Part shown: positions 44,365 to 51,767 of the stretch, in pieces
Position numbering within the stretch: the first letter of the stretch is position 1
Layout of the letters: each line of letters begins with the position of its first letter
NCBI RefSeq assembly: GCF_003286415.2
Contig: NZ_CP043450.1
Location: 5,270,001 to 5,334,000, forward strand
From: Mucilaginibacter rubeus
Lineage (GTDB): Bacteria > Bacteroidota > Bacteroidia > Sphingobacteriales > Sphingobacteriaceae
Direction: 5' to 3'
DNA: 64,000 nt
Program-made: the position numbers and the translations under genes
Notes under the pieces: model-generated
Databases searched by the model: none
What the model saw: the letters and a program-made list of their open reading frames with translations, nothing else
What the model was told of the DNA's origin: nothing

Positions 44365-44382
44365 TGCTAATATTTTTAGCAT
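44364..44382 (-). promoter_or_regulatory. 19-bp inverted-repeat operator of imuA-imuB-dnaE2
   Basis: Perfect arms ATGCTAA (44364-44370) and TTAGCAT (44376-44382) with a 5-bp spacer, in the gap between imuA and the divergent small gene at 44426. The same motif occurs at 25107-25125 and 34314-34332. ImuABC cassettes are normally LexA-controlled, which makes an SOS repressor the most likely ligand. It may also control the divergent gene. Confidence 0.75.
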
Positions 44383-44425
44383 TTCATTATTCTTTTTTAC
44401 ATTTTTTTATTCACTTTTGTTTTAC

Positions 44426-44695
44426 ATGAGAAATAAGTTATTCAACGATAAGGCAGTAACTGTTAAAACGGGTTCGGGGCGATGGATCCAGCTTGTACCG
44501 GATACCATGGGAAGTTACTGGCTTTATGAACCCATACCGGAGTTGAAACTGGGTAGATTGCTGTTCGATGATAATGATAACTGGATTTATGACGGTGACT
44601 TACTCGACGTAAACGAGCAGGAAGATGTTGCCGGCATAATCACCGGCTGTCAGCGTGAAATGGATGAATTATTGAAAAGTATCCAGGAAGAATAG
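44426..44695 (+). CDS. Small hypothetical, divergent from imuA
   Basis: An 89-residue acidic protein (GRLLFDDNDNWIYDGDLLDV, then EDVAGIITGCQREMDELL) that partly follows the recurring strand-turn-strand-W-helix pattern. It is divergent from imuA and shares the operator at 44364-44382, so it may be damage-induced. I prefer ATG 44426 to TTG 44417. Not recognised. Confidence 0.5.
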   Translation: MRNKLFNDKAVTVKTGSGRWIQLVPDTMGSYWLYEPIPELKLGRLLFDDNDNWIYDGDLLDVNEQEDVAGIITGCQREMDELLKSIQEE

Positions 44696-44782
44696 GTTTG
44701 AAGGGAGTATGTTTATTTTAGCAAATTCAGGGTTAAGCCTGTAAAAGGCTCATCAGGTGATTTTGTGTTTAAAGAGCTAATG

Positions 44783-45190
44783 CTAATTCCGCACCAGTTC
44801 ATATGATTCCCGGATATACACGAACAAGGCGGGCCGGATATCATCCAATGAATCCAGGCGGATGTGGTTCTCGAACTTTTTTCCTGCTGCTACGCTCTTG
44901 ATAACAGGCTTTTCCGGATGTGGCGCAGCAGAATAAAACTTAAGGTCCAGCCATTTTTTCATCGGACGGATGATAAGGAAACCGACACGCCGCGTAAAAA
45001 CGATACAGTTTGGCGTCACACCGACCAATACCTTGTCCCAATCCGAAACCTCGGCCAGGATCTTGTCAAAGGCCAGCACCAGTTCAGGCGAACGGCCTTC
45101 AAATAAAGTATCCAGGCTTACCCGCGCACAATAATGGCGGTAATCTTTCCAGGGCAGTTCACGGTCACATTTCGGGCAGGTCCAGCTCAT
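44783..45190 (-). CDS. DUF5655-like protein with N-terminal zinc knuckle
   Basis: A 135-residue protein. The N-terminus has a CPKC...YC set (WTCPKCDRELPWKDYRHYC), and the body matches the DUF5655 pattern (LVLAFDKILAEVSDWDKVLVGV, FLIIRPMKKWLDLKFY). DUF5655 is sometimes attached to nucleases or restriction-associated proteins, but here it is free-standing. It ends a four-gene minus-strand set that includes the 2H phosphoesterase (3-bp gap), DUF2256 and DUF4385 genes. Confidence 0.65.
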   Translation of the reverse strand: MSWTCPKCDRELPWKDYRHYCARVSLDTLFEGRSPELVLAFDKILAEVSDWDKVLVGVTPNCIVFTRRVGFLIIRPMKKWLDLKFYSAAPHPEKPVIKSVAAGKKFENHIRLDSLDDIRPALFVYIRESYELVRN

Positions 45191-45193
45191 TAT

Positions 45194-45697
45194 TCATTTT
45201 ATAAAATCATAACTAAAATTGTGCCGCCATGGACCGCCCAGGTATTCCCATAAATCAAGCCCGATACCATTAACGTTGAACGGTTTAAAATGCGCACTCG
45301 ATTCCCTTAATAAAGCTTTGGATGCCTCCGGTGTCACTTTATTTTGTATCGTAATGTGCGGTTTGAACGCTTGACGGTCCTGTGGACTTAATACAGGCCA
45401 GAAATAAAGGCCCGCTTCCTTTCTTAGCTGCTGCAATTCCGGCGATTCAATCTGATAGGCCACTCCTGCGCCAAAATGCCGCAAACCGATAACCTTCATT
45501 TCAAAGGTACCATATTTCAAATTATTGAAATATTCCAGGGTGTCCGGTTGATCCGGCAATTTGTGGAATAAAGTCAAATGGGCTTTCAGAAAATTACGAT
45601 CCGGGGGAAAATACCTCTCCCGCAGTTCATCAAAGTATGCCTGGCTGCTATCATCCAGCCTAAGGGTCAATATCAGCGGATTTTGCTCCGTTTGCAT
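45194..45697 (-). CDS. 2'-5' RNA ligase/2H phosphoesterase family protein
   Basis: A 167-residue protein with two HxT motifs, KAHLTLFHK (near residue 40) and KPHITIQNK (near residue 112), the signature of the 2H phosphoesterase superfamily. It could open 2',3'-cyclic phosphates or similar bonds in RNA or nucleotides. It overlaps the DUF2256 gene upstream by 25 bp, and a DUF5655 gene begins 3 bp downstream. Confidence 0.88.
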   Translation of the reverse strand: MQTEQNPLILTLRLDDSSQAYFDELRERYFPPDRNFLKAHLTLFHKLPDQPDTLEYFNNLKYGTFEMKVIGLRHFGAGVAYQIESPELQQLRKEAGLYFWPVLSPQDRQAFKPHITIQNKVTPEASKALLRESSAHFKPFNVNGIGLDLWEYLGGPWRHNFSYDFIK

Positions 45698-45816
45698 TTT
45701 TCCGAACAGTATTTAACTTCCTCCCAAACTTTTTCCCATTTTTTCCGCCAATGAAACGGTTTGCCGCATGTAACGCATAGCTTTTGCGGTATGTTTTCCT
45801 TTTTAACCCCTCGCAT
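45673..45816 (-). CDS. DUF2256 zinc-knuckle protein
   Basis: A 47-codon gene. The product has LCVTCGKPFHWRKKWEKVWEE, shown here as CVTCGKPF and WRKKWEKVWE, then VKYCSEKC, which matches the DUF2256 pattern of CxxC, a W-rich centre and CxxC, a probable zinc knuckle. It overlaps the DUF4385 gene by 14 bp and the 2H gene by 25 bp, so the run is translationally coupled. It is easily missed because it is so short. The function is unknown; in other genomes DUF2256 is often near photolyase-type genes. Confidence 0.85.
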   Translation of the reverse strand: MRGVKKENIPQKLCVTCGKPFHWRKKWEKVWEEVKYCSEKCKRSKIR

Positions 45817-46282
45817 GCTTCCAATCTTTTTTCATGGCGGCGTAAAGTTCATTCTTCTCCGCCGCTTTCCATCTGGCATAAAATACTTTGGCCGCCTCCG
45901 ATTTTTCGGGATCACCGCTACCGCGCTCCAGCAAGACGTAGTCCTGGTGCCCATCGTATTTTTTGCCGCCCTTATAATTCGCGTAACGACGGGCACGCGT
46001 GTAACCCATCTGCAAATATTTACGCGCCATATCTGCACCAACAAAATCACCGGCGGCTAGATATTCAGTAAACAAATTGAATATCCGTTCACTGCTTTCC
46101 CCGGCGATCGCTTTTGTTTTAAAACGCCAATATTGCCCGATCTCGCTTTTGTAAGGTTCGCAGATCAGCACGCCCTGTTCCCCTTTGCCCACACGATAAA
46201 GTTCCGGTCGTTCCCGGTAATCAGTATCCGGTTTCCAGGCGTAATGATCCGGGTCAAAATTCAGGTAGCTGGGTTGTTGCAT
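45803..46282 (-). CDS. DUF4385-family protein
   Basis: A 159-residue protein starting at the ATG at 46282 (MQQPSYLNFDPDHYAWKPD). It contains YRVGKGEQGVLICEPYKSEI, YWRFKTKAIAGESSERIF and ADMARKYLQMGYTRARRYANYKGG, all DUF4385 features. Longer upstream extension is possible but unsupported. The family is common in genomes with stress and repair genes and has no assigned function. Confidence 0.85.
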   Translation of the reverse strand: MQQPSYLNFDPDHYAWKPDTDYRERPELYRVGKGEQGVLICEPYKSEIGQYWRFKTKAIAGESSERIFNLFTEYLAAGDFVGADMARKYLQMGYTRARRYANYKGGKKYDGHQDYVLLERGSGDPEKSEAAKVFYARWKAAEKNELYAAMKKDWKHARG

Positions 46283-46378
46283 CAATAAAACAACAAAACA
46301 AATGGTATCCCTGTTTTTAAAACCATTAAAACCTTGTATCACGAATTTTGTTACTAATTGAAAACATATCATTGAATT

Positions 46379-46537
46379 ATGAGCACAAGAGGAAGTAAAG
46401 TGGAAAGGAATTCGGTTTCGGATCAGCCACACGAGATCAAATATGAGGCGCATAAAGAGGGTACCAGTAAGCAAGCCGTGAAGGATGCAAAAAAGGAAGT
46501 CGGCAATCAGCGCAGGAATATTGAAAAGAAAGTATAG
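46379..46537 (+). CDS. DUF3606-like small protein
   Basis: A 52-residue basic protein. The pattern QPHEIKYEAHKEGTSKQAV, then KDAKKEVGNQRRNIEKKV, fits the short DUF3606 helical fold. No function is known. Its start is 96 bp from the divergent DUF4385 start, and the region between likely holds two promoters. Confidence 0.55.
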   Translation: MSTRGSKVERNSVSDQPHEIKYEAHKEGTSKQAVKDAKKEVGNQRRNIEKKV

Positions 46538-46603
46538 TTCAGCATTTATTTAAACGATGAGCCCTGCATTGCGGGGCTTTATTGTTTACCAATCAAAGGA
46601 TGT

Positions 46604-46783
46604 ATGAGCAGGGCATTTGTCAAAGAAGGTGAAAGCGATCAGTTAAAAGATGTGGCTCCAAACATGGCATCCTTATTGTTTTTCCTGAAAAGAGAAAGCG
46701 GCGCACCGGTTCGGGAACTGCGTAAGCGCTATAGCGATAAGTATCGGAAAGAAGTTCATGAGATGAGCTGGGCTATATGTTAA
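46604..46783 (+). CDS. Small protein with GreA-like N-terminus
   Basis: A 59-residue protein beginning MSRAFVKEGESDQ, which resembles the N-terminus of Bacteroidetes GreA/GreB-type elongation factors (MSRGFVKED). The rest has no match. It could be a shortened relative or a small regulator. Low confidence in function, moderate in the frame being real. Confidence 0.45.
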   Translation: MSRAFVKEGESDQLKDVAPNMASLLFFLKRESGAPVRELRKRYSDKYRKEVHEMSWAIC

Positions 46784-46906
46784 ATAATGATCAGCAATGG
46801 CAGATTGTGCTGGATTGATCGACGGTCAGCAATGGGATCTAATCGTGGAATTGAATAAAGTCCGCATATTTTTAAACAACCCTGCCAGATATGCGTTAAT
46901 TGGGTC

Positions 46907-47305
46907 ATGGAAAAACTAACGATTAATACTTTTAATAAAACCCGCTATTCTGACCAGGAACTGGAAGAATTTAAACGACTGATCCAGCAAAAAATCGCTG
47001 CCGCTAAAGAGGAACTGGATGTTTTGATGGGTTCGTTGCGGGGAGGTAATCCCAACGGCACGGACGACACCGGCGGTGTTTACTCCACACTGGAAGATGG
47101 CGCTGCGACATTGGAGAAAGAAACCGTTCACCAAATGGCAGCGCGTCAGAAGAAATTCATCGTTGACCTGGAAGCTGCGTTGCAGCGGATTGGTAACAAA
47201 ACTTACGGGATTTGCCGCGTCACCGGTAAACTCATCCAAAAAGAGCGGCTGATGGCAGTTCCGCATACCACATTGAGCATGGAGGCTAAGCTTCGGCAAA
47301 ACTAA
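46907..47305 (+). CDS. DksA/TraR-family protein without full zinc finger
   Basis: A 132-residue protein with a coiled-coil middle (ELEEFKRLIQQKIAAAKEELD) and a C-terminus with YGICRVTGKLIQKERLMAVPHTT. This is the DksA/TraR finger in sequence, but only one of the four expected cysteines remains, so zinc binding is unlikely. DksA-like proteins bind the RNA-polymerase secondary channel. A conserved-looking C-terminal helix (TLSMEAKLRQN) ends it. The next gene follows by 10 bp. Confidence 0.85.
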   Translation: MEKLTINTFNKTRYSDQELEEFKRLIQQKIAAAKEELDVLMGSLRGGNPNGTDDTGGVYSTLEDGAATLEKETVHQMAARQKKFIVDLEAALQRIGNKTYGICRVTGKLIQKERLMAVPHTTLSMEAKLRQN

Positions 47306-47315
47306 TCTATACGCT

Positions 47316-47933
47316 ATGGCAATCCTGAATAACCCGGTATCAGTCGCAGTTGTACGTGAAAACGGCGGTCTCGAGATTCTCGATTTAATCCCCGTCTATG
47401 AGGAAGAAGCGCATGCCTTTGTCGCTACCGATGTCTTAAGAGTTTATGAAGGCTTTCCGAGAGCAGGTGACAACGGATCGGCAGAACAAAGTAACCGGGA
47501 CCGATATTTGCAATATATCGATTCGCCTGAAATTAATAACGACTTCTTTTTGGGGGAACTGCGGCTTCATGGAGACAGGCTACCGGGTTGGAAATACCAC
47601 GGGAACAAACTGACTACGAACGAAATCTGGCAATTGGTTACAGCACTTAAGGTATTGACGGACGAGCATATAGAGGAGGAAGCCGCCATAGCCGCTATTC
47701 TGCACGAGGAACCTAACTCAGCGAAAGCCATGGCATTCATTTATGGCGAAGACCTCCAGGCAGACACCATCCGTATCCAGGAAATGAAAGGACATTTCAT
47801 TATCTTCATCAATGAACAGGTCGTCGCAAAGGTTGAAAGGACTGATGGGCATTGGAAGGTGACGGGTGGTAGCATTGATGACCCGTTTCTGCTGTCAGAA
47901 ATTATGAGCCATATCAATGCCGCTGCAACCTAA
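47316..47933 (+). CDS. Hypothetical protein, small-family C-terminus
   Basis: A 205-residue protein. The C-terminal 60 residues (MKGHFIIFINEQVVAKVERTDGHW, shown as FIIFINEQVVAKVERTDG, then KVTGGSIDDPFLLSEIM) follow the recurring pattern of short proteins in this island. The N-terminus (residues 1-110) is acidic and unfamiliar. It follows the DksA-like gene by 10 bp, suggesting cotranscription. Function unknown. Confidence 0.5.
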   Translation: MAILNNPVSVAVVRENGGLEILDLIPVYEEEAHAFVATDVLRVYEGFPRAGDNGSAEQSNRDRYLQYIDSPEINNDFFLGELRLHGDRLPGWKYHGNKLTTNEIWQLVTALKVLTDEHIEEEAAIAAILHEEPNSAKAMAFIYGEDLQADTIRIQEMKGHFIIFINEQVVAKVERTDGHWKVTGGSIDDPFLLSEIMSHINAAAT

Positions 47934-47948
47934 ATAGCATACTTAAAT

Positions 47949-48719
47949 TTATGCGCCTTTTTTTGACTGTAAGCTGTTCAGGAGCTGATCATAAAGATCA
48001 TTGCTCTTCGACGGTTTGGGTTTTAATTTCTTGATCGTAGGTCGTTTACCCTTCGCCTTTGCCTCAATGATCTTCATCAGCTCATCATGATACTGGTCTT
48101 TATATTTGGAAAGATCGAGTGGCTCCGCATATTGGTTGATCAACGCCAAACCCATGTCCAGCTCCTTTTTGCTTACCGTGATATCTTCATCCAGTGATAA
48201 TTCTTTTTGATCACGGATCTGCTGGGCAAACCGGATACGGGTAATTACGATATTTTGTTCAACAGGATGTACAATGCAAAGGCTCTCCGTACTACGCAAC
48301 ACGAAACGGGCGAGGCCTGCTTTACCCGATTTTTTTAATGCCTCCAGCAATAGTGCGTAGGCTTTATTCTTCTTTGTTGCCGGCTGTGTATAATAGGAGC
48401 TTTCATAGTACATCGGGTTCACCGAATCCAGGTCTACAAAGTTTTCGATTTCGATCACTTTGCTCTTTTCCGGCGAAGCCGCCTCAAAGTCCGCGTCTTC
48501 GATGATAACGTAGTCATCGTTGTATTTATATCCTTTTACGATCTTGTCGTAAGGTACTTCTTTTTTTGTGTGTTCATTGACACGCATGAACTTGATGTTC
48601 GCGTGATCACGGCTGTCCAACATATCCAGATCCAGCCTCGTTTCCTGTACGGCCGAAAAGAGTTTGATGGGTATGCTCACCAGGCCGAAGCCGATTGATC
48701 CTGTCCAGATTGATCTCAT
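47949..48719 (-). CDS. ku: Ku protein (non-homologous end joining)
   Basis: A 256-residue bacterial Ku. It begins MRSIWTGSIGFGLVSIPIKLF and has YKYNDDYVIIEDADFE, VNPMYYESSYY and QNIVITRIRFAQQIRD, the family signature. It would bind double-strand ends and recruit a ligase. No LigD is in the window. Its ATG overlaps the upstream small gene by 4 bp (ATGA), so the two are coupled. The lysine-rich C-terminus (KKLKPKPSKSNDL) is the usual DNA- or ligase-binding tail. Confidence 0.93.
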   Translation of the reverse strand: MRSIWTGSIGFGLVSIPIKLFSAVQETRLDLDMLDSRDHANIKFMRVNEHTKKEVPYDKIVKGYKYNDDYVIIEDADFEAASPEKSKVIEIENFVDLDSVNPMYYESSYYTQPATKKNKAYALLLEALKKSGKAGLARFVLRSTESLCIVHPVEQNIVITRIRFAQQIRDQKELSLDEDITVSKKELDMGLALINQYAEPLDLSKYKDQYHDELMKIIEAKAKGKRPTIKKLKPKPSKSNDLYDQLLNSLQSKKGA

Positions 48720-48994
48720 TGTTCTCGGTCTTTTAAATCCAGGTGCTTATTGCCGGGGTGCTGTAGTTTCGCTTCGATCTGATCAGCCAGCAAATGAAGC
48801 AATTCCTCCTCCAGTCCAGCGGTATTTTGGCATACATAAAGATAATTCTGAGCGTCCGGTTCAAAGCTGGCAACCAGTTTCCCGTCCTCATAAACGCGGT
48901 AACGGCAGCGGTTTTCATCATGATGCGGGTATTCACCCACTTCAAAATGATGTACTTTCTTATCTAAAGCAATGCTGATAGGATAATTAGCCAT
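48716..48994 (-). CDS. Small hypothetical coupled to Ku
   Basis: A 92-residue protein with VHHFEVGEYPHHDENRCRYRV, then DGKLVASFEPDAQNYLYVC and EELLHLLADQIEAKL, the recurring strand-DG-strand-helix pattern. The start is ATG 48994 (MANYP), rather than a further upstream codon. Its stop overlaps the Ku start (ATGA), so it is translated just before Ku and may modulate it. Function unknown. Confidence 0.6.
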   Translation of the reverse strand: MANYPISIALDKKVHHFEVGEYPHHDENRCRYRVYEDGKLVASFEPDAQNYLYVCQNTAGLEEELLHLLADQIEAKLQHPGNKHLDLKDREQ

Positions 48995-49011
48995 AAAGAA
49001 TAGATAAACCA

Positions 49012-49036
49012 ATAACCCGGCTGCTCACCGGGTTAT
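49012..49036 (-). terminator. Terminator after lmo0937-type gene
   Basis: A perfect 9-bp stem (49012-49020 and 49028-49036) with a 7-nt loop, 17 bp beyond the stop of the minus-strand membrane-protein gene. It also lies just upstream of the Ku leader gene, so it may insulate it. Confidence 0.65.
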
Positions 49037-49052
49037 CTGTAAGATTGATAAA

Positions 49053-49211
49053 TCAGACTACAGTGGTATCCCTCCTGAGGAAACCGAGAATCAACGAAAT
49101 AATTGCAATAACCAATAATACATGGATCAGCCCGCCGGCTGCGTAAGCGAATGTTCCGATAGCCCATCCTATAACGAGGATAACTGCTACGATGTACAAA
49201 AGTGATCTCAT
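49053..49211 (-). CDS. lmo0937-type small membrane protein
   Basis: A 52-residue protein with two hydrophobic helices (LLYIVAVILVIGWAIGTFAYA and HVLLVIAIISLILGFL). It matches the lmo0937 family of short membrane proteins often induced under stress. No other motif is present. It is separated from the following gene by the terminator at 49012-49036 and is probably monocistronic. Confidence 0.8.
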   Translation of the reverse strand: MRSLLYIVAVILVIGWAIGTFAYAAGGLIHVLLVIAIISLILGFLRRDTTVV

Positions 49212-49453
49212 TTTATTTTCTTTAGGTAAATGATGACCTCATCATGCAAAGGCTGTTCCAAAAACTCTCACAGGTTGTATAAAATATCAATTGAGCAGCG
49301 CTATTGACAAAGTATTCGGTACACGGATCTTATAATTTGCTGTTGTGGCCCCTTTGTTCCTGACATTACATCCCAACTGTAAAGTAATGGTCCTTCCGGA
49401 TACCCTGGTACATTTGAATGGCCATACCGTGATCACCAAAAGCTACACTATTT

Positions 49454-49660
49454 TCAGAGACCCTGGATTTGCAGCCAGTATTCGACTTGACCGGCAAACC
49501 CGATCAGCTCGGGTATCTCGTTGTGAGTTCTTATCTCGATCAGTTTAGCGTCGGGATATTTGGCCAGGATCTCCCTGCCCCTTGCGTAATCAAGGAAGTC
49601 GGCTTCCTGATAGATTTCATGAATGGTCAACAATTGGGCTATATTGTTTTCGTAGAGCAT
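49454..49660 (-). pseudogene. N-terminal remnant of a spore-photolyase-like protein
   Basis: A 68-residue frame (YARGREILAKYPDAKLIEIRTHNEIPEL) whose order resembles the N-terminus of spore photoproduct lyase-like radical SAM proteins (YPLGQE..KF, then THN..R..PG). The frame stops before any CxxxCxxC radical SAM motif, so the enzyme is missing. I read it as a truncated relic, although a small intact gene is possible. The start is ATG 49660. Confidence 0.4.
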
Positions 49661-49670
49661 GGGCAATAAA

Positions 49671-49694
49671 AAAGCTGCCCCTCAAGGCAGCTTT
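49671..49694 (-). terminator. Terminator after DUF2383 gene
   Basis: AAAGCTGCC (49671-49679) pairs with GGCAGCTTT (49686-49694) across a 6-nt loop, followed on the minus strand by a T-run. It lies 20 bp beyond the stop of the minus-strand gene at 49714-50169. Confidence 0.88.
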
Positions 49695-49713
49695 CAAAAA
49701 AACTACATGGAAA

Positions 49714-50169
49714 TTAAATTTTAGCGGCATCCCGCAAAGCTTTGATCTGGTCGTGCGCGGCATTGATCTCCTGTGCCTGGCTGCTTACCGTTTCACGTCC
49801 ATTGACCGGAAGATCTTCACTGTTCAATGCATCCTGATATGCTTTTTTGATGGCATCTTCGCCCCTTTCTGCTTCTGAAAGGATACTGGCACGGTCGCTG
49901 CCGCCAAACAGGGACTTAACGTCTATCCAGGCCCGGTGTAAAGTACCACTTACGCTGTTACCTGTTTCCACCTCATCAACGTTACCTACCAGCGCCGCCA
50001 GTTCCTGGCTGTTTTTACGGCTCTGTGCAGCATAACCCTGGAACAGTTCTTTGAGGTCAATATTTTCATCTTTGATATCCGCAATGGCTTTTTCAAAACC
50101 CGCTACGCGGTCATTGTTAATTTCGATCAGGTCGTTGATAACGCCTGTTGCTGCTGTTGTCGTGCTCAT
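49714..50169 (-). CDS. PA2169/DUF2383-type four-helix protein
   Basis: A 151-residue protein starting MSTTTAATGVINDLIEINND. It has helical segments (GFEKAIADIKDENIDLKELF, AAQSRKNSQELAALVGN, HRAWIDVKSLFGG, GEDAIKKAYQDAL), the order of the ferritin-like DUF2383/PA2169 family. No clear diiron EXXH motif is present. Family members are linked to stress survival. It has its own terminator and is not in an operon. Confidence 0.85.
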   Translation of the reverse strand: MSTTTAATGVINDLIEINNDRVAGFEKAIADIKDENIDLKELFQGYAAQSRKNSQELAALVGNVDEVETGNSVSGTLHRAWIDVKSLFGGSDRASILSEAERGEDAIKKAYQDALNSEDLPVNGRETVSSQAQEINAAHDQIKALRDAAKI

Positions 50170-50340
50170 AGTGTTTTTCTTTTGATAGGCTAAACCTATT
50201 GCCAATACCGTGCCATTTATAAGAAATTAAATTAATTAGTAAGAAATAAAACCCAGCCTTGTTCGTCCTGTATTTTTTTCTGAGCGGGATGTCAGATTGG
50301 AACAATAATTGGGTAGATATTTCAAATAAACTGATTTATT

Positions 50341-50556
50341 ATGGGTAAGCAACACGAGACCATGCCGAATGAGCCGCAGGAAGCGCCGGTTCGGCCCGCT
50401 TCGCCGGAAATACAACAACCCAGTGACCCCGCAAGCCCCGGCATACCAACGGAAGCGCCGGACAAGGAGCCGGTTGAATTGCCGCAACATCCGGCGCCGC
50501 AGCCGGAGATCAGCCCGGAAAAACCGGGTTCATTGCTGAACAGAACAGAAGTTTAA
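50341..50556 (+). CDS. Proline-rich small protein
   Basis: A 71-residue protein dominated by Pro, Glu and Ala (NEPQEAPVRPASPEIQQPSD) with no fold-forming stretch. It is probably disordered. I do not recognise it. It precedes the next small gene by 16 bp. Confidence 0.45.
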   Translation: MGKQHETMPNEPQEAPVRPASPEIQQPSDPASPGIPTEAPDKEPVELPQHPAPQPEISPEKPGSLLNRTEV

Positions 50557-50572
50557 TTTTATTTCGACGCCT

Positions 50573-50773
50573 ATGCCATGGTACAACGGCGACTATCCGC
50601 CATCCTACAAGAACCAGCCCGGTTATCTGCGCGATAAAGCAACGGAGATCGCCAATGAGGTTTTGAAAACAACCAACGATGAAGGTGAAGCAATTGCTAC
50701 AGGTCTGAAACAGGCACGGAAATATTTTAAAAATCATCCGGAAGAAGTGCCGGAAGATTTGCCAGATCAATGA
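50573..50773 (+). CDS. Small conserved-type protein (MPWYNGDYPPSYKN)
   Basis: A 66-residue soluble protein with MPWYNGDYPPSYKNQP and then two helices (LRDKATEIANEVLKTTNDEGE and AIATGLKQARKYFKNHP). This pattern recalls short conserved proteins found in stress and conjugation loci, but I cannot name the family. Its stop lies next to that of the convergent minus-strand gene (end 50774). Confidence 0.55.
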   Translation: MPWYNGDYPPSYKNQPGYLRDKATEIANEVLKTTNDEGEAIATGLKQARKYFKNHPEEVPEDLPDQ

Positions 50774-51289
50774 TCAATCCCCTTTATATACGATATGCCG
50801 GGGGATCCAGGCTTCCATGTCTTCTTCAGGGAGCTTCATCGGTTTTTCGTAAAGCAGATGACAATGAACAGGCATATCATATGGATTACCGATGATTATC
50901 CAGCGTTCTTGTTCCGGCAAACTCAAATTCCGGACTCTAAATTCCGATGTGATCTTTTTACCTTCCCATTGAGATTGAAAAGCCAGAAGCTCGGCTGATT
51001 TCATGTAAACGAGACATGCCGGTTTGTTCCATTTGAATGTGACGGTGAACTCCGTCAGCAACCAGCTGTTATTCCAGCGGGTAAACACTCTTTCATCCTG
51101 TAATTTCAATTTTTCATAACCAAGCAGGTTGGGCCGTTTCTGCAGGTATTGCCCGGCAATGTAATCGCCCAGTTTGATTTGTGTTTGCCCCCCATCCGAA
51201 GAAACTATTCCGAAATCTTCAGGTACCTGTTCCAGGCACGGAGGAGGGTTCAAGCACATGGCATTGTTATAAAATACAGTTTGATTCAC
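50774..51289 (-). CDS. Hypothetical protein, GTG start
   Basis: A 171-residue protein with a GTG start that overlaps the stop of the upstream gene (GTGA), or an ATG at 51259 (MCLNPPPC). It has two cysteine-containing stretches near the N-terminus and WIIIGNPYDMPVHCHLLYE in the C-terminal half. I do not recognise a domain. The tight overlap suggests cotranslation with the 51286-51669 gene. Confidence 0.55.
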   Translation of the reverse strand: MNQTVFYNNAMCLNPPPCLEQVPEDFGIVSSDGGQTQIKLGDYIAGQYLQKRPNLLGYEKLKLQDERVFTRWNNSWLLTEFTVTFKWNKPACLVYMKSAELLAFQSQWEGKKITSEFRVRNLSLPEQERWIIIGNPYDMPVHCHLLYEKPMKLPEEDMEAWIPRHIVYKGD

Positions 51290-51669
51290 TTCCGCTGCAC
51301 TGCACTTAGCGTCGGATTGAAAAATTTGACTGGAACTTCCGGCTCGATCAGAAAATCTCCGGACAAGATTCCATCCTGATAAACAAGTTCGACACCATTT
51401 CTGCGGCTGAATTTATAAACGTCCTTATTGGGATTCTGGTTGTGGATAAGAAAGCCTTTGGATGCCTTGAGCGCTTTCATGCGCTGTCCGAATTGTGCCA
51501 CTCTTGGGCCATTTAACCTCGTAGCAATATCAATGATCTCAAATAAGTAAAGCACTTGCAATCCTGCAATGAGGCCGCTAACATGTATTTGGATATTTCT
51601 TTGCTGACCATCGGCATCTTCAGGGTCCGGCCCAACCGTTACCCGCATGCCTGGAAGCAAGTGAGCCAA
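51286..51669 (-). CDS. Hypothetical protein, uncertain N-terminus
   Basis: A 127-residue product (HLLPGMRVTVGPDPEDADGQ, then LYLFEIIDIATRLNGPRVAQF) with no recognised family. The only start in frame is a TTG at 51669; the frame upstream reads MPENAFT, a stop, then ASLYDRL, so an early nonsense change could have removed a natural ATG start. It would then be a truncated but still readable gene. Its stop overlaps the GTG of the downstream gene. Confidence 0.5.
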   Translation of the reverse strand: MAHLLPGMRVTVGPDPEDADGQQRNIQIHVSGLIAGLQVLYLFEIIDIATRLNGPRVAQFGQRMKALKASKGFLIHNQNPNKDVYKFSRRNGVELVYQDGILSGDFLIEPEVPVKFFNPTLSAVQRK

Positions 51670-51767
51670 CCGATCATAAAGAGATGCTCATGTAAAAGCG
51701 TTCTCAGGCATAATGGCAAATGGGAATTATTATCCTTAAACGGTAAGATCCCGCGGGCCTAACAAAT

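Noticed and set aside
49345..49548. Plus-strand frame of 67 codons
   Set aside because: No ribosome site, no family, and it runs over the spore-photolyase-like relic on the other strand.
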